From an uncultured Azospirillum sp. (GTDB taxonomy: Bacteria > Pseudomonadota > Alphaproteobacteria > Azospirillales > Azospirillaceae), in contig CALGOL010000139.1 in assembly GCA_937960755.1 (NCBI GenBank), positions 1-13,329 on the forward strand: DNA of 13,329 nt, given 5' to 3'. Of the stretch, positions 1 through 6,017 are shown one piece after another (the stretch's first letter is position 1; each line of letters begins with the position of its first letter). Position numbers and translations under genes: made by a program. The notes beneath the pieces are model-generated. The model made no database searches. It had not been told where the DNA came from and was given only the letters and a program-made list of their open reading frames with translations.

Positions 1-628
1 AAATCGCTCCAGAACACCTCGGCTTCCGACGGGCCGATGTGCAGGCCGACGATCTCGCGGCGGCCTTCGGTGTTGGCCGCCACCGCGATTATCGCTGCAA
101 CCGAAACGATGCGTCCACCTTGACGCTGCTTGATGTAGGTGGCGTCCAACCAGAGGTAAGGCCATTCGCCTTCCAGCGGACGATTGAGAAAGGCGTCCAC
201 CCGCTCGTCGATGTCGGCGCACAGCCTGGACACCGACGATTTCGAGATGCCGGACAGGCCCATAGCCTTGGCCAATTCGTCCACCTTGCGGGTTGAAACC
301 CCACCGATCCAAGCTTCCTGGATCACGGCGACCAGCGCCTTTTCGCTGGTTTTACGGCTTTCCAGAAACGGCGGGAAGTAGCTGCCCTGCCGCAACTTGG
401 GAATGCGCAGGTTCAGCGTGCCGAGCCGGGTGTCGAAATCGCGGTCGCGATAGCCGTTTCGGCAGGTCCGGCGCTCGGCGGTGCGCTCATGGCGACCGGC
501 GCCGATCTGACCGTCCACGTCAGCTTCCATGAGCAACTGTGGAGCACGGATTCGGCGATAGTTCGCAGAAAATCGTCTTCGCCGGTCTTTTCCAGCAAGG
601 CGGTCAACGTCATAGTGGTGTCGGTCAT
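1..628 (-). pseudogene. IS256-family (Mutator-type) transposase, 5' part, frameshifted and cut by the window edge
   Basis: The minus strand encodes a DDE transposase of the IS256/Mutator family. The ATG at 628 has a GAGGAG ribosome site at 636-641. The first ~30 residues (MTDTTMTLTALLEK...) run to about 540. The rest continues in a different frame from 539: QLLMEADVDGQIGAGRHERT, then CRNGYRDRDFDTRLGTLNL, RIPKLRQGSYFPPFLE and WLDATYIKQRQGG, where the first catalytic Asp lies in LDATY. It stays open to base 1. A single missing base between 539 and 540 explains the shift, so the gene is broken unless this is a sequencing error. Intact family members are about 400 residues, so roughly half is present. 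Family assignment is confident from the chained motifs; the exact IS name is not known to me. Confidence 0.88.
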
Positions 629-718
629 CGGGCTGCTCCTCGGTTTGAGATGAAGCGTCGCAACTCCACTTTAGCCGAATGATCCGATGACCACCTCGTA
701 CGCGCCGGCGGGCGGCAG

Positions 719-779
719 AGGGTTGACGGGGGAGCGGGCTCCGCTTGATGCGGAGCTCCGCCTGCCCCCCGTCAGCCCT
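719..779. repeat. Long imperfect inverted repeat in the IS256 leader
   Basis: The outer arms at 719-732 and 766-779 pair over 14 bases with one G-T type mismatch. Inner arms at 738-744 (gctccgc) and 750-756 (gcggagc) pair perfectly around a 5-base loop. The hairpin lies between the presumed IS end near 783-806 and the transposase start at 628. It would therefore be carried on any transcript entering the element from outside. A role in damping read-through is inference from its place only. Confidence 0.6.
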
Positions 780-782
780 CAC

Positions 783-806
783 GGAAATTTACACCACTCG
801 ATAGGA
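783..806. repeat. Probable terminal repeat of the left-hand IS256-family element
   Basis: The stretch ggaaatttacaccactcgat and the following aggac resemble the terminal repeats that I recall for many proteobacterial Mutator-type elements (a TTTACACC core with a following GGAC). It sits where transposase-like sequence of another element resumes (from about 808), which independently marks an element boundary here. The other terminus is outside the window, so the repeat pair and target duplication cannot be confirmed. Confidence 0.4.
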
Positions 807-807
807 C

Positions 808-1050
808 ACAGCCTCCAACCCGGTCGAAAGCGTCTTCGCCACCATCCGTCATCGAACGGTCAGGGTCAAAGGCGCGTTGTCGCAAGAGACCGCCAAGCTG
901 ATGGTCTTCAAGCTGATCCACGCGGCCGCGAAAACATGGCGGCGGCTGAACGGCGAAAATCAGTTGCCCAAGGTCATCAACGGCGTCAAATTCCGCGACG
1001 GCGTCGAGACCGACGATGCGATGAAAAACCAAGAGCACGCCGCCGCCTGA
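808..1050 (+). pseudogene. IS256-family transposase, 3' fragment
   Basis: This plus-strand frame ends at the TGA at 1048-1050 and encodes the conserved C-terminal part of an IS256-family transposase: ASNPVESVFATIRHRTVRVK, then LSQETAKLMVFKLIHAAAKT, WRRLNGENQLPKVINGVKFR and DGVE. The upstream in-frame stop at 802-804 and the abrupt loss of similarity show that the 5' ~300 codons are missing from this side. It is on the opposite strand to the transposase at 1-628, so the two are different copies. The junction at about 807 coincides with the putative end of that other element, which fits insertion of one into the other. Confidence 0.88.
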
Positions 1051-1084
1051 AAGCCGTCGTCACCCAATTTCATGCATAACTCAT

Positions 1085-1271
1085 GCCACGTCGAAAGCGT
1101 CCCGCTCTCCAGCACCACACGACGTGCTTCCGGCGCCCGTTTGCGCACCGTCGCCGCCAGAGCCGCTGGTTCCGAACGGCATTGCCCGCGCCAGACCACG
1201 GCGCCTTCGGCATCCAGTACGCAAACGCTCGTCTCTTTCAGGGAGACGTCCAATCCGACATAATGGCTCAC
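1085..1271 (-). pseudogene. IS110-family transposase, 5' fragment
   Basis: Starting from a GTG at 1271, the minus strand reads SHYVGLDVSLKETSVCVLDA, then EGAVVWRGQCRSEPAALAAT and VVLESGTLSTWH. This is the N-terminal RuvC-like DEDD half of an IS110-family recombinase, with the first catalytic Asp in GLDVS and the Glu in LESG. The start is supported by AAGGAG at 1279-1284. A longer frame begins upstream at 1361, but those residues lie in the leader and do not resemble the family. Similarity stops near 1085, close to the 3' end of the IS256 fragment, so about three quarters of the gene (including the Tnp20 Ser-containing part) is missing here. Confidence 0.85.
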
Positions 1272-1343
1272 GGCTGCTCTCCTTGATCGGCATTTTCCCT
1301 GGGGCGATATATTATAGAACCCGTTGCCTACGGGAGAGCAGCC
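1272..1343 (-). promoter_or_regulatory. IS110 leader: -10 box and inverted repeat covering the transposase ribosome site
   Basis: Two 11-base arms pair perfectly: ggctgctctcc at 1272-1282 and ggagagcagcc at 1333-1343. On the minus strand the downstream arm contains most of the AAGGAG ribosome site of the IS110 transposase (1279-1284). Between the arms is a perfect TATAAT (1316 to 1311, minus strand); no convincing -35 box is visible. A transcript starting from this -10 would begin inside the loop and lack the first arm. A transcript reading in from outside would carry both arms and could fold over the ribosome site. The function is inferred from geometry. Confidence 0.55.
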
Positions 1344-1366
1344 ACACACCGATTGCGCCATGTATT

Positions 1367-1411
1367 AGCCTTGAAAGCCGCTGAGTGGGTTCGCCGCGCT
1401 CGCTTCGCCAT
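1367..1411 (-). pseudogene. IS3-family orfA, 5' stub
   Basis: An ATG at 1411 on the minus strand, with AGGAGG at 1416-1421, starts the peptide MAKRARRTHSAAFKA. This matches the usual beginning of OrfA helix-turn-helix proteins of IS3-type elements (typically (K/R)RTHSPAFKAKVALAA). The similarity ends after codon 15, at the point where the IS110 leader begins. Only 15 codons remain, so the call rests on a short but characteristic motif plus a strong ribosome site at the right place. Confidence 0.5.
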
Positions 1412-1421
1412 GATCCCTCCT

Positions 1422-1674
1422 GATTGGCGACGCTCTCGCCGCTATCAGACAGAAAATCCACTTATCGCCATGTCCGAATTTCCCAAGCCGGCTCTTGGCC
1501 TGCCGGACAGCGGTGGCGACACGCCGTCGCTGCGCGAGGTCGCCGCCGCCCTTATCGCATTCGTTACCGCCCGGGCGTACACTACAGGTGTAAAGCGGTT
1601 CGCTTTCGGTTTTGCTTCCATGACCGCATCCTCTCAAGATCAGGAGGCTCCGGCAAACCCGAGGTGATTCACCT
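1422..1674. other. Unassigned stretch between the IS3 stub and the operon end
   Basis: About 250 bases without a gene I can support. A plus-strand frame (ATG at 1471, stop at 1665-1667, 65 residues beginning MSEFPKPALGLPDSGGDTPS) has no ribosome site and no family I recognise. Small palindromes occur at 1592-1606 (aaagcg/cgcttt) and around 1663-1675 (aggtga/tcacct). Neither is followed by a T-run on the minus strand, so no intrinsic terminator for the operon is evident. Part of this stretch may be the end of the IS3-type element. Confidence 0.4.
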
Positions 1675-2982
1675 TCACATAGATTCGGGTTTTGATATTT
1701 TACATGGAAGATGAATATCGAATACCGCGCCACCACACTCAGGCGTTTTTCTCAGATGAACGCCGCCGCCCCATGAATTGACGATGGAATAGACGATGGA
1801 AAGTCCAAGGCCTGTTCCGTATCCAATGGGCTTGGTTGTGAAGAACGGTTCAAAGATGCGGTTGGCGACTTCAGGAGGGACGCCGGGGCCGGTGTCGGCG
1901 ACAGTCAACCGCACATACGCTCCAGACGGCAAAAGCAGGCGAACCGCCTGTTCCGCCGTCAACATAACCTGTTCCGCAGAAACTGTGACGACCCCTTGTC
2001 CATTCATGGCGTCACGGGAATTGCCCAGCAGATTTCGTAAAATTTGCCCCAGTTCCCCCCTGTCGCCATGCACCATTGCGCCGGCTGCGCGGCCCAGATC
2101 CGGCAGTATAACCAGGTCTGCCGGCAGTGCGGCGCGGATCGCCCCCAGTTCCGCGGCAAGCGTTTCGACAACCGGCAAAGCCGCCAACGTGCGGGCGGGG
2201 CGGCGGGCGAATTCCAGAACGCTGCGCACCAATCGCCCGGCAGTTCTGGCGTTTTCGATAATGACGGCGACGTCTTCGGCGATGTCCGCATCGTCGCCGC
2301 AGTCTTCGGCGACGAATTGGGCCGACAGCAGGATCGGTTGAAGCAGGTTGTTGATTTCATGGGCGATGCCGCCGGCCAATTGACCGATACCCGCCAATTT
2401 GTGCTGTTGAAGTTCGGCTTCCTGTCGGGCATGCGCCAACGTCACGTCGTGAACGCCGACCACCCAGCTTCCGTTGCGAAACGGGCAGAGAATGGCGTGG
2501 AAGCGGTTTTCCTGACCGGCGGGCTTGAAATCGAAAGCCAGAATTCTGCGGTTGGCCACGGCGGTCATGATATCGTCTTTCCGACCGGTCTCCTCCAACA
2601 TCGCGGCGAGCTTATGTTTTTCCGCATCATCACCGACCAGCGGCGATCCGTCGGAGGCGAACCACAAATAGTCGGGACGAAAGACGCCGGCGCCCGAACA
2701 GTCTGGCATGGGACCGATGCTTTCCGCCGTAATGCGCCACGATAGCAGCAATTCTGACAGGCAAACGGCGGCCGCCTCCACCGCGGGGGCGCAATCGACG
2801 GCTTGACTCGACGATAAAAAATCCGTCAGCACCGCTCCATGGACCTCGGCGGCCGATTCCACCGGCAGACCGGTGACGGCCATTAGGCGACCAATGTCGG
2901 TGATTTCGTCCAACAGCGATTCGTCCGGCGCCTCCATAAAGGTTCGCTGCAATTCTCCGTATCGAAGGAGAGGGGACAACAT
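1675..2982 (-). CDS. Histidine kinase with an RsbU-N-like N-terminal domain
   Basis: This 435-residue soluble kinase has no membrane segment. Residues ~1-92 resemble the N-terminal domain of Bacillus RsbU, the part that binds RsbT; the segment TGLPVESAAEVHGAVLTDF parallels IPPEEIISIHRKVLKEL of RsbU. A PAS-like region follows (~97-185). Then comes HisKA with the phospho-acceptor His208 in GGIAHEINNLLQP, and HATPase_c with N-box LLGNSRDAM (318-326), G1 VADTGPGVP (361-369), F-box IFEPFFTTK and G2 GTGLGLS (389-395). AAGGAACG lies six bases before the ATG. It is the last gene of the operon, 11 bases after the rsbX-like gene. No fused receiver or dedicated DNA-binding regulator is seen. Inference: RsbT, rather than a small molecule, may set its activity. 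The kinase call is firm; the RsbU_N assignment is by eye. Confidence 0.92.
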   Translation of the reverse strand: MLSPLLRYGELQRTFMEAPDESLLDEITDIGRLMAVTGLPVESAAEVHGAVLTDFLSSSQAVDCAPAVEAAAVCLSELLLSWRITAESIGPMPDCSGAGVFRPDYLWFASDGSPLVGDDAEKHKLAAMLEETGRKDDIMTAVANRRILAFDFKPAGQENRFHAILCPFRNGSWVVGVHDVTLAHARQEAELQQHKLAGIGQLAGGIAHEINNLLQPILLSAQFVAEDCGDDADIAEDVAVIIENARTAGRLVRSVLEFARRPARTLAALPVVETLAAELGAIRAALPADLVILPDLGRAAGAMVHGDRGELGQILRNLLGNSRDAMNGQGVVTVSAEQVMLTAEQAVRLLLPSGAYVRLTVADTGPGVPPEVANRIFEPFFTTKPIGYGTGLGLSIVYSIVNSWGGGVHLRKTPECGGAVFDIHLPCKISKPESM

Positions 2983-2993
2983 CGAACGTTCCT

Positions 2994-3569
2994 TCAGCTT
3001 CCGCCCCGCCGGGCGAGAATGACGCAGCGATCGTCGTCGCCCGTGGCGTATTCCGTCATCAACGTGGCGGCGAGCGCGTCAAGATTTGTCGTCGCTCCAT
3101 AGTCGATCTTGAGGGTTTCACGTAATCCGTCGGTCCACAACGCCAAACAATCCCCCGCTCTGAAGGGGATGTTCAGCGGTCGCAAACGGCGTCGTCGTGT
3201 TCCGACGATGCCGGGTTCAGCGTCCAATCGGGTGCTCGACCAGCCGAAAACGGCGGCTCGGGTGTTGCCGATGGCGGCGTATTCGATCCGGGCGAGATCG
3301 GGCCGCACCCGCGCCACCGCGACGGCGGCGCCCCTGGTCCGCTCCATCGCCGCGTTCAGTTCCTGAAACAAGGCGATCAGGTCCAGATCCAGATGTTCGG
3401 CGATGAAATTCATTGCGGCGTTGGCCGCCTGCGCCGCGTCGGCGCCGTGGCCGAGGCCGTCGGCGATAGCGAGCACCGTTTCGGGGCCATGGATCCAGAA
3501 ATGGGCGGCGTCGCCGCAGACGTCCCCGGAATTCGCCGAAACCCTGGCCATGGCGACGTTCAAATCCAC
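2994..3569 (-). CDS. rsbX: RsbX-like PP2C (SpoIIE-type) serine phosphatase
   Basis: A small single-domain PPM/SpoIIE phosphatase that, in stressosome systems, removes phosphate from RsbS/RsbR to reset the complex. Metal-binding motifs are visible: SGDVCGD (~14-20), IADGLGHG (Asp37), LWTDGL (Asp147) and DDDRCVIL near the C-terminus (178-180). I chose the GTG at 3569, which overlaps the previous gene by 10 bases and has AAGGTG just upstream. It gives 191 residues, close to the 199 of Bacillus RsbX. The frame is open to an ATG-equivalent at 3656, but that would overlap the preceding kinase by 97 bases and adds residues unlike the family. An ATG at 3551 is a further alternative. No RsbT-binding N-terminal domain is present, which separates it from RsbU. 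Confidence 0.85.
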   Translation of the reverse strand: MDLNVAMARVSANSGDVCGDAAHFWIHGPETVLAIADGLGHGADAAQAANAAMNFIAEHLDLDLIALFQELNAAMERTRGAAVAVARVRPDLARIEYAAIGNTRAAVFGWSSTRLDAEPGIVGTRRRRLRPLNIPFRAGDCLALWTDGLRETLKIDYGATTNLDALAATLMTEYATGDDDRCVILARRGGS

Positions 3570-3979
3570 AATCGCACCTTTACGCAAGCCCCCTTGCCGG
3601 GCGCCGACGATATTTCGAATTCGTCCACCAGCCGTCGACAGCCCGGCAGGCCGCACCCCAACCCGCCGCCGGTGGAATAACCGTCCAGCATGGCGAGCGC
3701 CACGTCGTCGATGCCGCGGCCTCGATCCTCGGCGACCGCCTCCAGACCCAGACGCCCGTCGGCGCGCAAAACCCTCAGCCGAATTTCGCCCGGTTCGCCG
3801 GCGTGAAAAACGATGTTGTTGCCCAGTTCGCTGATCGCCGTGGCCATGCGATAGGCTGCCGGTTTGGAAAACCCGTGCGCGGCGGCGATGGCGGTCGCCT
3901 CTTGCCGGGCGCGGGAGACGTCCAGTTCGGTGATGATCGGCACCAGGGCCGTTAGAAGGGTCTGTTCCACCGGCGTCAA
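3560..3979 (-). CDS. Second RsbT-like serine/threonine kinase (GHKL anti-sigma-factor type)
   Basis: A 139-residue HATPase_c_2 protein of the RsbT/SpoIIAB kind. The N-box is ATAISELGNNIVFHAG (Glu51, Asn55), the G1 box AEDRGRGI (Asp85), the lid region DGYSTGG and the G2 box GLGCGLPGCRRLVDEFEI. The start appears to be TTG at 3979 in a TTGA overlap with the stop of the preceding rsbT; a GTG at 3970 is possible. It is clearly a paralogue of its neighbour and not a repeat duplication, since the two differ at most positions outside the ATP site. Its target (RsbS, RsbR, the small STAS protein or the histidine kinase) cannot be told from sequence. It lies directly before the phosphatase gene, as paired switch kinases often do. 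Confidence 0.87.
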   Translation of the reverse strand: MTPVEQTLLTALVPIITELDVSRARQEATAIAAAHGFSKPAAYRMATAISELGNNIVFHAGEPGEIRLRVLRADGRLGLEAVAEDRGRGIDDVALAMLDGYSTGGGLGCGLPGCRRLVDEFEISSAPGKGACVKVRLWI

Positions 3980-4392
3980 CCGACGACGCGACGGTGCATC
4001 CGCATCGCCACCTGCGTCATCCCGGGCCGAGTGTCGACGGACAGGCTGTCCACCAGTTTGCTGGCCCCCGACAGACCCATGCCCAAGGAATTGCCCGTGC
4101 TGAAGCCGGGGGTCATGGCCTTGGCCACATCGGGGATGCCGGGACCGGCGTCGGTGACGACCACGTCGATCAAGCGCTCACCGGCGACCTGACCGCCTTT
4201 GATCTCGCATTGTCCGCCGCCGCCATAGTGCAGCGCGTTTCGGGTGATTTCGGAAATCGCTGTCGCCAGCCGAGTTTGATCGGTCAAGCTGAAGCCCAGC
4301 GTTCTTGCGGCGTCGCGGCCCGCCTGTCGGGCGCGCACGATGTCGTCCGCCACCCGGATGCCGATGGCGAGCCGGATGTCGTCAGCCGCCAT
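3976..4392 (-). CDS. rsbT: RsbT-type switch kinase
   Basis: A 138-residue GHKL kinase matching RsbT in length and layout. In Bacillus, RsbT is held by the RsbR/RsbS stressosome, phosphorylates both on stress, is released and then activates RsbU. Motifs: ARQAGRDAARTLGFSLTDQT (22-40), N-box ATAISEITRNALHYGGGG (Glu48, Asn52), G1 DAGPGIPDV (Asp81) and G2 NSLGMGLSGASKLVD. The ATG at 4392 is preferred: it overlaps the rsbS stop by 11 bases and has GGAG eight bases upstream. The open frame extends to 4434, inside rsbS, but those 14 residues are a shadow of rsbS. The order rsbR-rsbS-rsbT is the classic RST module. Confidence 0.9.
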   Translation of the reverse strand: MAADDIRLAIGIRVADDIVRARQAGRDAARTLGFSLTDQTRLATAISEITRNALHYGGGGQCEIKGGQVAGERLIDVVVTDAGPGIPDVAKAMTPGFSTGNSLGMGLSGASKLVDSLSVDTRPGMTQVAMRMHRRVVG

Positions 4393-4789
4393 GCGAGACA
4401 CTCCGACCCGTCGCGATTCCGTCGTGATCGTCAAAAGAACTTAATCGGGCCTTCAAGGCGTCGACCGCCTGTTCAAGGTTCAAGGCGGTGGCGACGTTGA
4501 TCAGTTCGCGGCCCATTTCGATCAACGCGATGGCGACCGTCGGGTTCATGCCGGAAATCACCACTTCCCCGCCCATCAAACGGGCCATGCGGGCCGTGTC
4601 GGTCAGGATGCGGGCCATGTAGGAATCGACGACGTCGAGGGCGGAGATATCCAGCACCACCCCCCTGGCCGTTGTAATTTCTAGCAGTTTAAGTATCTCG
4701 GCCTGGAGTTGCATCGCCTGCTCGTCGGTGATGTCCGACTGAATCGGCGCCAACAGGATTTCGCCCAAGCGCAGAATGGGAATGCGCAT
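4382..4789 (-). CDS. rsbS: RsbS-type STAS protein, stressosome scaffold
   Basis: A 135-residue single STAS domain protein. RsbS builds the stressosome core with RsbR and sequesters RsbT until phosphorylated. The phosphorylation loop reads ALDVVDSYMARIL, with Ser56 in the position of Bacillus RsbS Ser59. It is followed by TARMARLMGGEVVISGMNPT and VAIALIEMG, both hallmarks of RsbS. A strong GGAGG lies upstream of the ATG in the 17-base gap after rsbR. The C-terminal ~18 residues beyond the STAS fold (from about 118) are polar and look like an extension shaped by the overlap with rsbT. Confidence 0.93.
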   Translation of the reverse strand: MRIPILRLGEILLAPIQSDITDEQAMQLQAEILKLLEITTARGVVLDISALDVVDSYMARILTDTARMARLMGGEVVISGMNPTVAIALIEMGRELINVATALNLEQAVDALKARLSSFDDHDGIATGRSVSHGG

Positions 4790-4806
4790 TCGCCCCTCCG
4801 GCCCGG

Positions 4807-5634
4807 TTAGTCGATGGTTCCGACCCTGCGTTTCAGCACGCGCAGGGCTTCGGAAAAGCCGGCGCGCAGCGAACCGCGGGTGCGGATCGAAGAAAGATCA
4901 ACATCCAGTCGCACCAAAGTCTGCGCGGCTTCCGGGCTGATGCCAGTGACGACGATTTCCGCCCCCAGCATCCGCGCCGCCTGCACCACTTTGGTCAAAT
5001 GCAAAGCGACGCGCGTGTCGATGATCGGCACGCCGGTTACGTCAAGAATGGCCACCCTGGCTTCGTTGGCGGAAATGGCCAGCAGCAACTGCTCCATCAC
5101 ATGCTGGGCGCGAGACGTGTCGATGACGCCGATCAGCGGCATCAAGATGATGTCTTCCCAGATGCGCAGCGCCGGGGTGGATATTTCCAGCATGGCGTGG
5201 CTCTGACGGGCGATGACCTCTTCTCGCGCCTTCATGTACGCTTCGAAAGTCAGCACGGAAAGCTGATCGACGATCTCGCCGACCTTGCGCAATTCCTGTT
5301 GCCAGCGATCCACGTCGGATGCGTATTCGGCCCGCAAAACGGGTTCCACCGCCGCCTTGAACGCCGCTAGCAAACGGCTGGTCGCCGAGGGGGAAAAACC
5401 GTCGCGAGCCCGTTCGGAGCTCAAAACCGCCATGTACGCCGAGATCGGACCAAAAGAAAGATCGTTCAAGCTGTTGGTCAGGGACCTTGAAAAGCCGTCC
5501 AACAAGCGTTCGTACAAATTGACGATGGTCTCTTCGCTGCCCACAAGCCCGTCAACCGAAGCGGTCAGGTTTGCGCGCCATGATGCGAGCACCGCGGCGC
5601 GGTTGTCACGCAGCACTTCGGCTAGGCTTTTCAT
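4807..5634 (-). CDS. rsbR: RsbR-type stressosome sensor (RsbRD N-terminal plus STAS)
   Basis: A 275-residue co-antagonist. Residues 1-~145 match the RsbRD N-terminal sensor family (MKSLAEVLRDNRAAVLASWR, later RARDGFSPSATSRLLAAFK), not the globin-like fold of Bacillus RsbRA. Residues ~150-268 are a STAS domain: AILDVTGVPIIDTRVALHL with Thr207 at the Thr171-equivalent site, and VVTGISPEAAQTLVRL with Thr239 near the Thr205-equivalent site. Both phosphorylatable positions are thus kept. The start is fixed by an ATGA overlap with the upstream receiver gene. The frame is open for another 134 codons upstream, but that part is the shadow of the receiver gene and is low-complexity Arg-rich. Only one RsbR is present here, where Bacillus has several. 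Confidence 0.92.
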   Translation of the reverse strand: MKSLAEVLRDNRAAVLASWRANLTASVDGLVGSEETIVNLYERLLDGFSRSLTNSLNDLSFGPISAYMAVLSSERARDGFSPSATSRLLAAFKAAVEPVLRAEYASDVDRWQQELRKVGEIVDQLSVLTFEAYMKAREEVIARQSHAMLEISTPALRIWEDIILMPLIGVIDTSRAQHVMEQLLLAISANEARVAILDVTGVPIIDTRVALHLTKVVQAARMLGAEIVVTGISPEAAQTLVRLDVDLSSIRTRGSLRAGFSEALRVLKRRVGTID

Positions 5635-6017
5635 AGCTGAACCTTCCCTTTCGTCCGTGCGGCGGCGACAACGGCAGCCAGCAATTCGTCCTTGTCGATC
5701 GGTTTCATCAAAACTTGCTGCGCACCCGCCGCCAGAGCCATGTCCAACGAACGATCCATGGTCTGATGGGGGTCGCCGCCGCTCATCGCCACGACGCCCA
5801 TGGACGGCCATTGTGCGCATGAAGTGCGGATCAGGTCCATGCCGTCCTTCCCCGGCATCCAGATATCCGTCACCAGCACGTCGAAGCGGACCTCGTGGAG
5901 GCGGGCCAAGGCTTCGTCGCCGTTGGCGGCTATCGTCGTCTCGTGGCCTGCGCGGTGCAGGGCTTTGGCGATGACCATCGAAACCACCGGTACGTCGTCG
6001 ACAACCAAAATGCGCAT
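5631..6017 (-). CDS. Stand-alone response-regulator receiver protein
   Basis: A 128-residue receiver domain without output domain. It has the acidic pocket LVVDDVP, phospho-acceptor Asp51 in LVTDIWMPG, Ser79 in VAMSGG and Lys105 in MKPIDKD. The ATG at 6017 shares one base with the stop of the CheZ-like gene (TGATG); a TTG directly before it is less likely. It is the last receiver before rsbR and is translationally coupled to both neighbours. It differs in sequence type from the two CheY proteins of the operon, so it may be the partner of the terminal histidine kinase. That pairing is inference. Confidence 0.9.
   Translation of the reverse strand: MRILVVDDVPVVSMVIAKALHRAGHETTIAANGDEALARLHEVRFDVLVTDIWMPGKDGMDLIRTSCAQWPSMGVVAMSGGDPHQTMDRSLDMALAAGAQQVLMKPIDKDELLAAVVAAARTKGKVQL

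Noticed and set aside
1272..1366. Bridge RNA gene of the IS110 element
   Set aside because: The leader is only about 95 bases before IS3-like sequence begins and I see no paired guide loops. The RNA could be on the missing side of the element.
1592..1606. Small hairpin as an intrinsic terminator of the operon
   Set aside because: The arms are only six bases and there is no T-run after it on the minus strand.
1471..1667. Plus-strand 65-codon frame MSEFPKPALGL...
   Set aside because: No ribosome site, no known family, located among IS debris; kept only as part of the unassigned stretch.
2044..2745. Plus-strand open frame of 233 codons opposite the histidine kinase
   Set aside because: Antisense shadow of HisKA/HATPase coding sequence; no ribosome site and no recognisable domain.
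3570..3656. Longer start for the rsbX-like phosphatase
   Set aside because: It would overlap the preceding kinase by 97 bases and add residues unlike RsbX; the start at 3569 gives the usual length.
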